Shown: piece after piece, positions 1 to 7,419 of the stretch | Numbering within the stretch: the first letter of the stretch is position 1 | How the letters are laid out: every line of letters starts with the position of its first letter | From: an uncultured Bilophila sp. | Lineage (GTDB): Bacteria; Desulfobacterota; Desulfovibrionia; Desulfovibrionales; Desulfovibrionaceae | DNA length: 15,494 nucleotides | Assembly (NCBI GenBank): GCA_910585945.1 | Contig: CAJUHZ010000051.1 | Location: 1-15,494, forward strand | Reading direction: 5' to 3' | Notes under the pieces: model-generated | The model's database searches: none | The model's input: only the letters and a program-made list of their open reading frames with translations | What the model was told of the DNA's origin: nothing | Program-made: the position numbers and the translations under genes

Positions 1-24
1 GCGCCAGGCCGGCATCCGGGGGGT

Positions 25-68
25 CCGGGGGCATCATGCCCCCGGCGGGGCGTGGGGCAGCGCCCCAC
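25..68 (-). repeat. Tandem GC-rich hairpins downstream of dctM
   Basis: Two perfect hairpins lie just past the dctM stop codon. One has arms 52-58 and 62-68 (GTGGGGC/GCCCCAC, 3-base loop). The other has arms 25-33 and 37-45 (CCGGGGGCA/TGCCCCCGG, 3-base loop). No T-run follows on the minus strand, so this is not a textbook intrinsic terminator. It may still protect the 3' end or help stop transcription. The pattern of back-to-back G/C hairpins resembles short dispersed repeats common between genes in Desulfovibrio, and a related block sits between dctP and dctQ. Confidence 0.55.
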
Positions 69-77
69 ATGGCGGCT

Positions 78-1358
78 TCAGTACCCGAGCGCCCGAGGCA
101 GCCAGCAGCTCGCCAGCGGGCAGAAGACCACCGCCGCGTAGGCCGCGGCCAGAGCAATGAGGAAGGGGCGCAACGTGCCGCACAGCGCGTTGAAATTCAC
201 CCCGGCGACGCTGGAACAGACAAAGAGACACATGCCTACCGGCGGCGTCACCAGCCCGATCGCCAGGCCGATGATCAGGATCATGGCGAAATGCAGCGGA
301 TCGATGCCGGCGCTCTGGGCAATGGGCATGAGCAGGGGCGCAAAGATGAGAATGGCCGGCGACGTGTCCAGAACCATGCCCACCACAAGCGTAACCAGCG
401 CGATGATCCCCAGCATGACGTAACGGCTGGACGTGATGTCCGTCAGGCAGGAAGCGATGACCTCGGCAATGTGTTCCTTGCCGATGACCCATTGCAGGAT
501 CATGGACGCGCCGATAAGCAGATAGACCACGGCGGTGATCGTGGCTGTTTCCATCATGATCCCGGGGATATCCTTCCACGAAAGGTTGTGCTCGCGGAAG
601 ACCACCAGCAGCACGGCATAGATGATGGCTATGGCCCCTGCTTCCGTGGCGGTGCAGATGCCGCCCATGATCCCGCCGAGGATGATGCCAGGCATGGCCA
701 GAGAGGGGAGCGCACTCCAGCAGACCCGCATGGCGTACCTGAAAGTGAGCGGCTGGGTCCTGCTTGTCGGAAAGTTGTGCCGCCGGCCAAGAATGAAGAC
801 CATTGCCGCCAGCGCCAGCGCAATGAGCGCGCCGGGGATGATGCCCGCGGCGAACAGGCTGGCCACGGACACGCCCGAAACCGTGCTGGCGTAGATGATG
901 GCGATGAGACTTGGGGGGATGATCGGCCCCATGATCGCTGAGGAAGCGGTAAGCGCGGTGGCGAAAAGCCTGGGGTAGCCGTCCTTTTCCATGGTGGGAA
1001 TGAGAATGGGGCCAATGGCCGCGGCGTCGGCCACGGCCGAACCGCTCACGCCGGCCAGCAGCATGTTGGCCAGAATATTCACATAGGCCAGCCCGCCGCG
1101 CACAGAACCGACAATAAGCTGGGCAAAGGCCACGATGCCGTCCGTGATTCTGGCCCGGCTCATGATGATGCCTGCCATGACGAAAAACGGAATGGCCATG
1201 AGCGGGAACTTGTAGATCCCCGAGATCATCATTTGCGGCAGAATACGCAGGAAATTGGGGTTGCCCAAATCAAACATGTAGTACAGACCGCCCATGCCCA
1301 TAACAACGGCAAGCGGAACGCCGAGCACAAGAAGCGCAATGAGAATGGCAAGAGTCAT
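78..1358 (-). CDS. dctM: TRAP transporter large permease subunit (DctM family)
   Basis: This 426-residue inner-membrane protein is the large, ion-coupled permease of a TRAP uptake system. It works with a small membrane subunit and a periplasmic binding protein. The sequence is almost wholly hydrophobic, with about a dozen potential membrane segments. It carries family motifs: IGPILIPTMEKDGYP, SAIMGPIIPPS, CTATEAGAIA and GLVTPPVGMCLF. Length is normal for DctM (about 425-430). The reading frame stays open far upstream, but the start at 1358 is chosen because AAGGAG lies 8 bases before it and the protein then begins with a first membrane helix (MTLAILIALLVLGVP). It is the last gene of the operon, 11 bases after dctQ. 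Family membership is certain; the substrate is not readable from this subunit. Confidence 0.95.
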   Translation of the reverse strand: MTLAILIALLVLGVPLAVVMGMGGLYYMFDLGNPNFLRILPQMMISGIYKFPLMAIPFFVMAGIIMSRARITDGIVAFAQLIVGSVRGGLAYVNILANMLLAGVSGSAVADAAAIGPILIPTMEKDGYPRLFATALTASSAIMGPIIPPSLIAIIYASTVSGVSVASLFAAGIIPGALIALALAAMVFILGRRHNFPTSRTQPLTFRYAMRVCWSALPSLAMPGIILGGIMGGICTATEAGAIAIIYAVLLVVFREHNLSWKDIPGIMMETATITAVVYLLIGASMILQWVIGKEHIAEVIASCLTDITSSRYVMLGIIALVTLVVGMVLDTSPAILIFAPLLMPIAQSAGIDPLHFAMILIIGLAIGLVTPPVGMCLFVCSSVAGVNFNALCGTLRPFLIALAAAYAAVVFCPLASCWLPRALGY

Positions 1359-1369
1359 GGGGCGTCTCC

Positions 1370-1924
1370 TTACAATTCCTTTCTTTCGGGAGTGATCGCG
1401 TCCGCAGGCAGAAGCGCCGTGCAGCAGCGTTGCACCAGCATAAGAAAGACCTCGAGAGCGGAAAGACCGCAACCCACCGCCATGGACATGTACAGCCAGT
1501 AAAAGCTGAGTCCGGTGGACGGGGCCTTGTACACGGCAAAAAAATTCGCGCCCTGAAAACTCTGTTTGGTGACGATGGAAAGAAAGAGGATGCTCATCAG
1601 GTAGGAAAAGACCGTGAAGACAAAGGCAAGTTTGGGAAATTTGTCGACAAGGATGGTGACGCCTATCTGCTGGCCGCGCTTGAAGGTGACGCGCAGACAG
1701 ATAAACACCGTGGCCACGATCATGAACAGGGAGACTTCCTCTGTCCATGCCGGCGGATTGCTGAAGATGTAACGGGTGATGACGGAGTAACCCACAATGG
1801 CCACAAGGGAAACCAACAGTACGGTTACGGGAATCGAAACAAGAATATCAAGAAGGCGCGATATCCGGGCGCAGAAGGCTCGGCAGGCCAACGCCGCCTG
1901 GGTGGAAGAGTACGGGCTTGACAT
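1370..1924 (-). CDS. dctQ: TRAP transporter small permease subunit (DctQ family)
   Basis: This is a 184-residue protein with four hydrophobic segments, at roughly residues 25-50, 60-80, 100-122 and 138-160. It matches the DctQ small membrane subunit that joins DctM in TRAP transporters. The typical sequence RYIFSNPPAWTEEVSLF follows the first helix. The start at 1924 (MSSPYSS) has AAGGAAA upstream and leaves a normal DctQ length. A longer frame beginning near 2014 would translate GC-rich hairpin DNA into a proline-rich tail and is unlikely. It sits 105 bases after dctP, separated by a strong hairpin, and 11 bases before dctM. Confidence 0.92.
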   Translation of the reverse strand: MSSPYSSTQAALACRAFCARISRLLDILVSIPVTVLLVSLVAIVGYSVITRYIFSNPPAWTEEVSLFMIVATVFICLRVTFKRGQQIGVTILVDKFPKLAFVFTVFSYLMSILFLSIVTKQSFQGANFFAVYKAPSTGLSFYWLYMSMAVGCGLSALEVFLMLVQRCCTALLPADAITPERKEL

Positions 1925-1967
1925 GGGCGTGTTTCCTTTGGCGGGTCCATTGTTGGAGGCGGGGATG

Positions 1968-2021
1968 CGCGCCGGGGGAACGGGGGGAGTCGCCCCCGGC
2001 GTGGCATGCCCCATTGTGGGG
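1968..2021 (-). repeat. GC-rich hairpin block between dctP and dctQ
   Basis: Arms 1968-1978 and 1993-2003 form an 11-bp stem (core GCCGGGGG/CCCCCGGC, one G-T pair) around a 14-base loop. A second small hairpin, CCCCA/TGGGG, lies at 2009-2021. In the minus-strand transcript the block comes right after the dctP stop codon and about 45 bases before dctQ. Hairpins at this place in binding-protein-dependent transport operons often protect the upstream mRNA or partly block read-through, so that more binding protein than permease is made. That role is inferred. The sequence resembles the block at 25-68. Confidence 0.55.
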
Positions 2022-2030
2022 GGGAAAAGG

Positions 2031-3089
2031 TTATTTCTGATGGATCTTGAGAGCTGCCTCGGCCTCCGCGACGGCCGCGCGGATTTTTTCTATCCAGGCG
2101 GGATCTTCCAGAGTTCCCTTGAGCCAGTCCATGAACGGGGGGACCACCCGAGCCTTGATGCGTTCCTTTTCCTCGGGCGTGAAGTAGCTGACCTGCACGC
2201 CGAACTCCCTGGCGAGCTTTTCATAGCCCGCGGCCTCGTCAAGCTGGACAAGCACACGGCTCACCCACCTGGCGTTGTCCGCGGCTTCGGTGACCCAGTT
2301 TTTCTGCTCGGGCGTAAGGCCGTCGAACCAGGCGGCGTTGGTGATGATGATTGCGGGAGAGTACACATGCGCGTCACGCGTGATGTACCGGGAAAGACGC
2401 TCCAGCCCGCCGAGCAGAACGCCGTTGGCGTTGTTGTTCAGGCCGTCCACCACGCCGGTTTCGATGGACGTGTACACTTCGCCCCAGGCGATGGGCGTGG
2501 CCGTGGCGCCCATGAGTTCAAAGAACTTCATCTGGGCCGGCGATTCCACGGTCCGGATCTTCAGGCCCTTGAGGTCTTCCATCCTGTTGATGGGCCGCCG
2601 GGCATTGATGATGTGCCGAAAACCGGCGTTGGAGGCAAAGGCCAGCACGCGCACGCCGCTTTTCTTTTCCAGTTCCCTGCCAAGTTCCTTGCCGAACGGC
2701 CCGTCAAGGATGGTTTCCACCACCCGATCCGAAGCGAACAGGTACGGGATGTTCAGCACGTTCCAGTCACGCAGGATGCTGGAGGCCGGGCCTTCCGTGG
2801 TGATGGCGATCTCGTTGGTGCCGAGCATGGTCTGCTGGAAGACTTCAGCTTCGCCGCCAAGGGTTCCCACGGCCAGCTTGCAGGTCATCCGCCCGCCGGA
2901 AATCCGGGTCAGGTAGTCGGCAAAGACCATGAGCGTGGCTTTCTTGGTGTTCTTGTAGAAGTCCACGCCGGGATCGCCGGTGGCGATCTGCACGGTGACC
3001 GTTGAGGCCGCGCCCGCCGGACGCTGCATTCCGCCAAGAACCAGCGCGCCGGCTATGGCAAACACGCAAAGAACGGATGTGATACGCAT
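2031..3089 (-). CDS. dctP: TRAP transporter periplasmic substrate-binding protein (DctP family)
   Basis: This 352-residue protein has an N-terminal signal peptide: basic start, hydrophobic stretch to about residue 20, and probable cleavage near AGAA at 25-28. The periplasmic DctP fold follows. Arg179 in GLKIRTVESPAQ corresponds to the conserved arginine that salt-bridges the carboxylate (or another acid group) of TRAP ligands. It is followed by the usual segment GATATPIAWGEVYTSIETGVVDG. Binding of an organic anion is therefore expected; which anion is unknown. The start at 3089 has GGGAGG 6 bases upstream. The frame continues upstream, but that part overlaps the dehydrogenase gene. The gap to the short-chain dehydrogenase gene is only 14 bases, so the transporter belongs to the catabolic operon. 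Confidence 0.95.
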   Translation of the reverse strand: MRITSVLCVFAIAGALVLGGMQRPAGAASTVTVQIATGDPGVDFYKNTKKATLMVFADYLTRISGGRMTCKLAVGTLGGEAEVFQQTMLGTNEIAITTEGPASSILRDWNVLNIPYLFASDRVVETILDGPFGKELGRELEKKSGVRVLAFASNAGFRHIINARRPINRMEDLKGLKIRTVESPAQMKFFELMGATATPIAWGEVYTSIETGVVDGLNNNANGVLLGGLERLSRYITRDAHVYSPAIIITNAAWFDGLTPEQKNWVTEAADNARWVSRVLVQLDEAAGYEKLAREFGVQVSYFTPEEKERIKARVVPPFMDWLKGTLEDPAWIEKIRAAVAEAEAALKIHQK

Positions 3090-3103
3090 GGTTCCTCCCG
3101 GGA

Positions 3104-3859
3104 TTAACTCTTGTGCGCGAACGCCCAGCCGCCGTCGGACTGGCACATGGGCATGATCTCCATGTCGCAGATATCCATGTGCGCGGGCACGTTGACGGAC
3201 CACCAGACGGCTTCGGCGATGTTTTCGGGCGTGAGCGGATCCATGTTTTCGTAGGCCGCTTCGGAAACGGCCAGATCGCCCTTGAAGCGCACGGCCAAAA
3301 ATTCGGTGTGGAGATGACCGGGCTTGATGTTGGTCACGCGGACCGGCGTCCCCAGCAGGTCGGTGCGGAGCATCCGGCTGAAGTGGTTCACGAACGCCTT
3401 GGTGGCCCCGTACACGTTGCCGCACCTGAACGCCCGGCTTCCGGCCACGGAGCCGATGTTGACGATATGGCCGCGGCCGCGTTCGATCATGCCGGGCAGA
3501 ACAACGCGGGTGCAGTAGAGCAGGCCGTTGATGTTGGTGGCGATCATTTCGTCCCAATCGTTCATGTCGCCGGTCTGGGCGGGATTTTGCCCGATGGAGC
3601 TTCCCGCGTTGTTCAAAAGGACGTCAATGTCCCTGAATTCGGCGGGCAGGCTGGCGAACATTTCGATCACGATCTCGCGCCGGGCGACGTCAAAGCACAG
3701 GCCGAGAAAATCCTTGCCCAGTTCCTCTTTCAGTTCGTCAAGGCGCGCCTGCCGCCGCCCGGTTCCGATGACTTTCCAGCCCTCACGGATGAAGCGGCGG
3801 GCGGTTTCCCGCCCCACGCCGGAGGTGACGCCGGTGATGCAGATGATTTTTCGGGACAT
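3104..3859 (-). CDS. YdfG-type NADP-dependent short-chain dehydrogenase
   Basis: This is a 251-residue classical short-chain dehydrogenase/reductase. The cofactor loop TGVTSGVG is at residues 9-16, NNAG at 83-86, and the catalytic set is Asn110, Ser137, Tyr150 and Lys154 (YGATK). TGRR at 33-36 puts arginines after the second beta strand, which favours NADP(H). The C-terminal part (TPENIAEAVWW, then PAHMDICDMEIMP) matches E. coli YdfG, a 3-hydroxy acid/serine dehydrogenase. As I recall, the same branch includes the sulfoacetaldehyde reductase IsfD. One residue is missing compared with YdfG in the substrate-loop region, where PGHLHTEF replaces PGLVGGTEF. The ATG at 3859 with GAGGAG 8-9 bases upstream is preferred over an in-frame TTG five codons earlier that overlaps this ribosome-binding site. 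Substrate unknown; a 3-hydroxy acid or its aldehyde is likely. Confidence 0.9.
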   Translation of the reverse strand: MSRKIICITGVTSGVGRETARRFIREGWKVIGTGRRQARLDELKEELGKDFLGLCFDVARREIVIEMFASLPAEFRDIDVLLNNAGSSIGQNPAQTGDMNDWDEMIATNINGLLYCTRVVLPGMIERGRGHIVNIGSVAGSRAFRCGNVYGATKAFVNHFSRMLRTDLLGTPVRVTNIKPGHLHTEFLAVRFKGDLAVSEAAYENMDPLTPENIAEAVWWSVNVPAHMDICDMEIMPMCQSDGGWAFAHKS

Positions 3860-3920
3860 GAACAAGCTCCTCAAGAGTTACACTGTTGCGCTTGCGCGAT
3901 TGGAAAACGGGCCGCCAAAC

Positions 3921-4775
3921 CTACAGAACCTTGAACGTGGCGGTAAAATTCTCGTTGCCGTACTTTTCGGCCGCGGCCTTGAACTGGTCGCGCGCCGCGG
4001 TCATGACGGGCACGGGCTGGCTGATTTTCTCCGCCATTTCCACGCCCAGCCGGATATCCTTGAAGGCCAGATTGACGGTGAACACCGGGTTCTCGAAGTT
4101 TTCGTCAAAGGTTCCGGACGCCGTGTTCATGAACTGGTAGGAGAACGCGCCGGAATCGGTGATGGAGGCAATGAAACAGTCCTTGGGAATGCCCATGCGC
4201 TTGGCGAGCTTGATGCCCTCGGAGCAGATGGCGTTGATGCTCATGCCCATGAGGTTGGCGATGAGCTTCATGGCTTCGCCGGCCTTCACGTCGCCCATGT
4301 AGGTGGGCTTGCCAATATGCTTCAGCAGGGAATCTTCAAACATGTCATAGATGGCCCTGTCGCCCCCGGCAAACAGCGGCACTTCTCCGGCGGCCGCCAC
4401 CGCCGGCCCCTTGCCCATCGGGATGACCATGTAGTGCTTGCCGAGCTTGCGGGCTTCGGCTTCAAACGTCAGCACGCTGTCGATATCCAGCGTGGACAGA
4501 TCGAAATGGGCCGCCCCCACAGGCAGGTTTTCAAGAACGCCGTCCGGGCCGAGCAGCACCGCCGCGGCGTCCTGCGGCATGGGCACGCAAGTGACGCTCA
4601 CTTCCACCTGCCGGGCGAGATCCTTTACAGATGTGGCCGATGCAGCGCCCATATCCACAAACTTCCGCACCGTGGCGGCGTTGATATCGTATACGACAAT
4701 ATCAAATCCTTTCCTGATCAGGTTGACGCAGATCCCGGAACCCATCTTTCCAAGTCCGATAAAGCCGACTTTCAT
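3921..4775 (-). CDS. Beta-hydroxyacid dehydrogenase (3-hydroxyisobutyrate dehydrogenase family), paralog 1
   Basis: This is a 284-residue member of the family of 3-hydroxyisobutyrate dehydrogenase, tartronate-semialdehyde reductase (GarR/GlxR) and sulfolactaldehyde reductase (YihU). The Rossmann motif GFIGLGKMG is at residues 4-12. Asp30 at the end of strand 2 suggests NAD. The catalytic lysine is Lys170 in AMKLIANL, with Asn174 four residues on. The substrate loop normally reads DAPVSGG; here it is IPMGKGPAVAAAGE at about 118-131. That is closer to the YihU loop (VPVGRTSANA), with Lys122 where YihU has its sulfonate-binding arginine. Two ATGs are adjacent; 4775 is favoured because AAGGAG is then 6 bases away rather than 3. 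It lies 51 bases after its paralog and 61 before the short-chain dehydrogenase gene. Family sure, substrate unknown. Confidence 0.88.
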   Translation of the reverse strand: MKVGFIGLGKMGSGICVNLIRKGFDIVVYDINAATVRKFVDMGAASATSVKDLARQVEVSVTCVPMPQDAAAVLLGPDGVLENLPVGAAHFDLSTLDIDSVLTFEAEARKLGKHYMVIPMGKGPAVAAAGEVPLFAGGDRAIYDMFEDSLLKHIGKPTYMGDVKAGEAMKLIANLMGMSINAICSEGIKLAKRMGIPKDCFIASITDSGAFSYQFMNTASGTFDENFENPVFTVNLAFKDIRLGVEMAEKISQPVPVMTAARDQFKAAAEKYGNENFTATFKVL

Positions 4776-4826
4776 CATGAACTCCTTGTATGAAATGAAA
4801 TAAAAACATTTTGCAGGCCGCGCACG

Positions 4827-5696
4827 TTATTTTTCCGCATCTTTCAGCAGGCGGTAGACGGAAATATAGTCTTCCTGTCCGTATCCGGCCTCCGATGCGG
4901 CCTTGTACCGATCGCGAAGCATGGTGAACGCGGGGCAGGAGACGCCTGCCTCTTCAGCCATTGCCACGCCGAACTTCATGTCCTTCCAGGCGTTATCCAG
5001 CGTGCCCCGCATGGGCAAAAACGCTTCGGCAAAGACCTTGCGCCCCGAATTCCCCATCTGGTAGGACCACGCGCCGGTGGATTCGGCCGCGGTCATGAAC
5101 GCTTCTTCCGAAAGGCCCATCCGTCTTGCCAGACGCACGCCCTCCGTCAGCACAACATTGTTCGAGAGGCCAATGAGATTGGTGATCAGCTTGAACGCGC
5201 ACGCCGCCCGCACGTCGCCCATGTAGAACGGCGTGCCGATATCCCGGAGCAGCGGCTCGTCGCGATCAAACACCTCTCTCGGGCCGCCGAAGAACAGGGG
5301 CGTTTCCCCGGCTTCGGCCGCTTCCGGCCCCTTGCCCATCGGGAGGTGCACATACACGACGCCCTGCCGCTCCGCCGCTTCCTGCAGGGCGAGCACGGAG
5401 GCGATGTCCCAGGTGCCGAGGTCGTAGAGCACGGAGCCCTTGTTCAGGACGGAATACAGCCCGTGCGCGCCCTCAACCATGCTCCGAAGCGCCGCGACGG
5501 AAGACAGGCAGACAAAGACCGCATCAACCCCTTCCGCTGCTTTCGCCGGCGTGCCGAAGGGAATGCCGCCCCACGCCGCAACCAGCGCCGTTTTTTCCGC
5601 GCTGCGGTTCCACACATGCAGGATGTGTTTTTTCTTCAGGAGATTGCGGCAGATGCCGCGCCCCATGCTTCCCAGCCCGAGAAAAGCGATCTTCAT
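4827..5696 (-). CDS. Beta-hydroxyacid dehydrogenase (3-hydroxyisobutyrate dehydrogenase family), paralog 2
   Basis: This 289-residue protein is clearly a duplicate of the next gene in the operon. Both have the start MKxxFxGLGxMGxGIC, the segment DLxTxDIxSVL near 92-102, and the unusual loop PMGKGP at 119-124 followed by AGExPLFxGG. The catalytic lysine is Lys169 in FKLITNL, with Asn173. After strand 2 it reads HVWNRS (Asn30-Arg31), a pattern typical of NADP preference, whereas paralog 1 has Asp. The pair may therefore use different cofactors. The start at 5696 is chosen because the Rossmann fold begins there; a 30-codon upstream extension overlaps the lyase gene and has no family similarity. 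The ribosome-binding site is weak (GAGA). The gap to the lyase stop is 11 bases, which suggests translational coupling. Confidence 0.88.
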   Translation of the reverse strand: MKIAFLGLGSMGRGICRNLLKKKHILHVWNRSAEKTALVAAWGGIPFGTPAKAAEGVDAVFVCLSSVAALRSMVEGAHGLYSVLNKGSVLYDLGTWDIASVLALQEAAERQGVVYVHLPMGKGPEAAEAGETPLFFGGPREVFDRDEPLLRDIGTPFYMGDVRAACAFKLITNLIGLSNNVVLTEGVRLARRMGLSEEAFMTAAESTGAWSYQMGNSGRKVFAEAFLPMRGTLDNAWKDMKFGVAMAEEAGVSCPAFTMLRDRYKAASEAGYGQEDYISVYRLLKDAEK

Positions 5697-5707
5697 GGCG
5701 TGTCTCG

Positions 5708-6865
5708 TTACAACGTCCGCAAGATTCTGCTGGCCGCGGTTTCGATTTCGGACAGCATGTCGGCGCTGGTCATGGCGCCCCAGCACACGTCCGCCAGCTT
5801 GTTTTCCACCAGATCCGCCGCCTCATCCAGCGACATCCCGTGTTGGATGACCCCGGAAACGTCCACGTCGATATTGTCTCTGAGCGTCGCCGCCGTGGCG
5901 GGGTTGCCCGATATCTTGATGACGGGCGCAATGGGGTGGCCGGAGCAGTTGCCCTTGCCCGTGGAAAACACCACGGCATGACAGCCGCCGGCGACGATTG
6001 AGGTGAGGTTCTCCACGCCCGGAGCCGGAGCGTCCATGATAATGAAACCTTTTTTTGACGGACGCCGCCCCTGATCCAGCACTTCCACCAGGGGGCTTGT
6101 CCCGCCTTTCTTGATCGCGCCAAGGGCTTTTTCCTCAATGGTGGTCAGCCCGCCCGCGATGTTGTCGGGCGCGGGGTTGGCTCCCATGAGGTCAAGGTTG
6201 TGCTCGGCGGCGTAATCCAGCGTCCGCTGGATGATGTGACGGACGCGCGCGCCCACTTCCGGCGTGACGGCCCGGCGCGAGAGAATCTCTTCACCGCCCA
6301 GCAGCTCCAGGGTTTCGGACATGATCACGCTTCCGCCGCTCTGGATGACGCGGTCGGCCAGACGGCCGGTGACCGGGTTGGACACAATGCCGGAAGAGCC
6401 GTCCGAGCCGCCGCATTCCACGCCCAGGACGAATTCGCTCCAGGGCATGGGTTCGGGCCGCAGGCGCCCGGCATCCTGCAACATGCGAATGGCCGCGCTT
6501 GCGGCGCGGGCCGTCACTTCCACGGTGCCGCCGTCGCTTTCGATCGAAAAGCCCGCAACAGGCTGGCCGCTCCGGGCGATTTCGGCGGTGATGTACTCCG
6601 CGGTCCTGTCTTCCAGGGCGATCACGATAACCCCGTAGACATTCGGGTGCGTGGCCGTATTGATGGTGATAAGATCGTGCAGGGCGAGGTCTTCGTTCAT
6701 TTCCCCGCGCCCGAAGCCGGGGCAGACAGGCACGCAGCCCTTGACCAGGGAACAGATGCGGCGAACCGTGGGGTTGGCGTTGTCCATGGTGGCCACCACG
6801 GCGATATGGTTGCGTATGCCGAAGCGGCCGTCCGGCCGGCGGTAGCCCGCTATCGAATGCAGCAT
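5708..6865 (-). CDS. UxaA/SuyB-family lyase, large subunit
   Basis: This 385-residue protein is the catalytic part of the altronate/galactarate dehydratase family, which includes the large subunit of (2R)-sulfolactate sulfo-lyase. Visible motifs are YRRPDGRFGIRNH (8-20), CGGSDGSSG with Cys151 (151-159), DNIAGGLTTIEEKALG (234-249) and STGKGNCSGHPIAPVIK (301-317). The CGGSDGxSG and GCHxVxFSTG stretches read like altronate dehydratase. The segments GNxxGxPIxPVIK, IDVDVSG and HPNVYGVIVIALE are nearer to SuyB as I remember it. So the family is firm, while sugar-acid dehydratase versus sulfo-lyase is open. Family members bind iron and eliminate a group beta to a carboxylate. AAGGAAA lies before the start and overlaps the stop of the small subunit. 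No KDG kinase or aldolase accompanies it, which weakens a classic hexuronate route. Confidence 0.88.
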   Translation of the reverse strand: MLHSIAGYRRPDGRFGIRNHIAVVATMDNANPTVRRICSLVKGCVPVCPGFGRGEMNEDLALHDLITINTATHPNVYGVIVIALEDRTAEYITAEIARSGQPVAGFSIESDGGTVEVTARAASAAIRMLQDAGRLRPEPMPWSEFVLGVECGGSDGSSGIVSNPVTGRLADRVIQSGGSVIMSETLELLGGEEILSRRAVTPEVGARVRHIIQRTLDYAAEHNLDLMGANPAPDNIAGGLTTIEEKALGAIKKGGTSPLVEVLDQGRRPSKKGFIIMDAPAPGVENLTSIVAGGCHAVVFSTGKGNCSGHPIAPVIKISGNPATAATLRDNIDVDVSGVIQHGMSLDEAADLVENKLADVCWGAMTSADMLSEIETAASRILRTL

Positions 6866-6875
6866 TGTCGTTTCC

Positions 6876-7148
6876 TTATTTTACCGTATGCCGGCCGCTG
6901 ATGACGTTGTGCACATGCACATGTTCGCCGGGCGCAATGTCGGCCGTGGCGATCCCTACAGGTTCTCCATACTTGAAAACCCGTTCTCCCCTGGCGATGG
7001 GCCGGATGGCCACCTTATGGGCAAAGGGAACGTCATCCCGCGCTGTAAGGCTGATGCCGTTCACGGCGACAGCGCTCCCCTTCGACAAACACGACGTCAT
7101 GACAACGGCGATGTTGTCCCGGTCATCCATGATCACAAGTTCTTCCAT
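6876..7148 (-). CDS. UxaA/SuyA-family lyase, small subunit (SAF domain)
   Basis: This is a 90-residue SAF-domain protein, equal to the N-terminal domain of altronate dehydratase UxaA and to the separate small subunit SuyA. The family core is plain: HKVAIRPIARGERVFKYGEPVG at about 44-65, then ADIAPGEHVHVHN. The start at 7148 (MEELVIMDDRDN) aligns with the usual beginning of stand-alone SAF subunits. The ribosome-binding site is poor (AGAGGA about 12 bases upstream). An ATG six codons later (7130) is possible. The frame stays open upstream to 7442, but that region looks like leader DNA, not protein. It is the first gene of the eight-gene operon and sits 10 bases before the large subunit. A separate small subunit resembles the SuyAB arrangement, but split UxaA-type enzymes also exist. 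Confidence 0.87.
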   Translation of the reverse strand: MEELVIMDDRDNIAVVMTSCLSKGSAVAVNGISLTARDDVPFAHKVAIRPIARGERVFKYGEPVGIATADIAPGEHVHVHNVISGRHTVK

Positions 7149-7232
7149 AACGGCGCCATATCCTCTTGGACATTGCAGGGTTTCAGGTTTCCGGAATTCG
7201 TTCGACGCATCGCCGGCGCGCTTTGCCGGAAT

Positions 7233-7280
7233 GCTTGCAGACGTGCAAGCCTCCGGAGGCGACGCCTGCATGATGCGGGC
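7233..7280 (-). promoter_or_regulatory. Structured 5' leader of the minus-strand operon
   Basis: Three adjacent inverted repeats lie between the predicted start of transcription (about 7281) and the first gene. They are GCCTGCA/TGCGGGC (7264-7270 with 7274-7280, one T-G pair), the 12-base palindrome GCCTCCGGAGGC (7249-7260), and GCTTGCA/TGCAAGC (7233-7239 with 7244-7250). The mRNA would begin almost directly with a hairpin, which could stabilise it or control translation. No known riboswitch class is recognised. About 85 further bases separate the block from the start codon. Confidence 0.4.
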
Positions 7281-7290
7281 TTCTGCAAGA

Positions 7291-7308
7291 ATGCTACCAA
7301 AGTGCCGG
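7291..7308 (-). promoter_or_regulatory. Candidate sigma-54 promoter for the minus-strand operon
   Basis: On the minus strand the sequence CCGGCACTTTGGTAGCAT has GG and GC separated by exactly 10 bases, as required for a -24/-12 promoter. It has a perfect GGCAC and an acceptable TAGCA in place of TTGCA. Transcription would start near 7281, giving a leader of about 133 bases before the lyase small subunit. A sigma-54 activator gene and an inverted repeat at enhancer distance are both nearby. Confidence 0.5.
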
Positions 7309-7419
7309 ACCGGGGCAAAAGCCCCTTTCAAAAACGCGAGGAGCGCGGGGAGCGTCCTTGCGGAACAACGTTGCGCGGCGTCCGCGCTCCGGGAAATTGC
7401 CGGCTTCACGCGCCGCCAT

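Noticed and set aside
1797..3005. A 402-codon plus-strand frame across dctQ and dctP
   Set aside because: It lies opposite well-supported transporter genes and has no initiation signal or conserved motif.
5708..7148. A classic hexuronate (altronate) degradation cluster
   Set aside because: No uronate isomerase, altronate oxidoreductase, KDG kinase or KDPG aldolase is found in the window, so the name altronate dehydratase would be over-reading.
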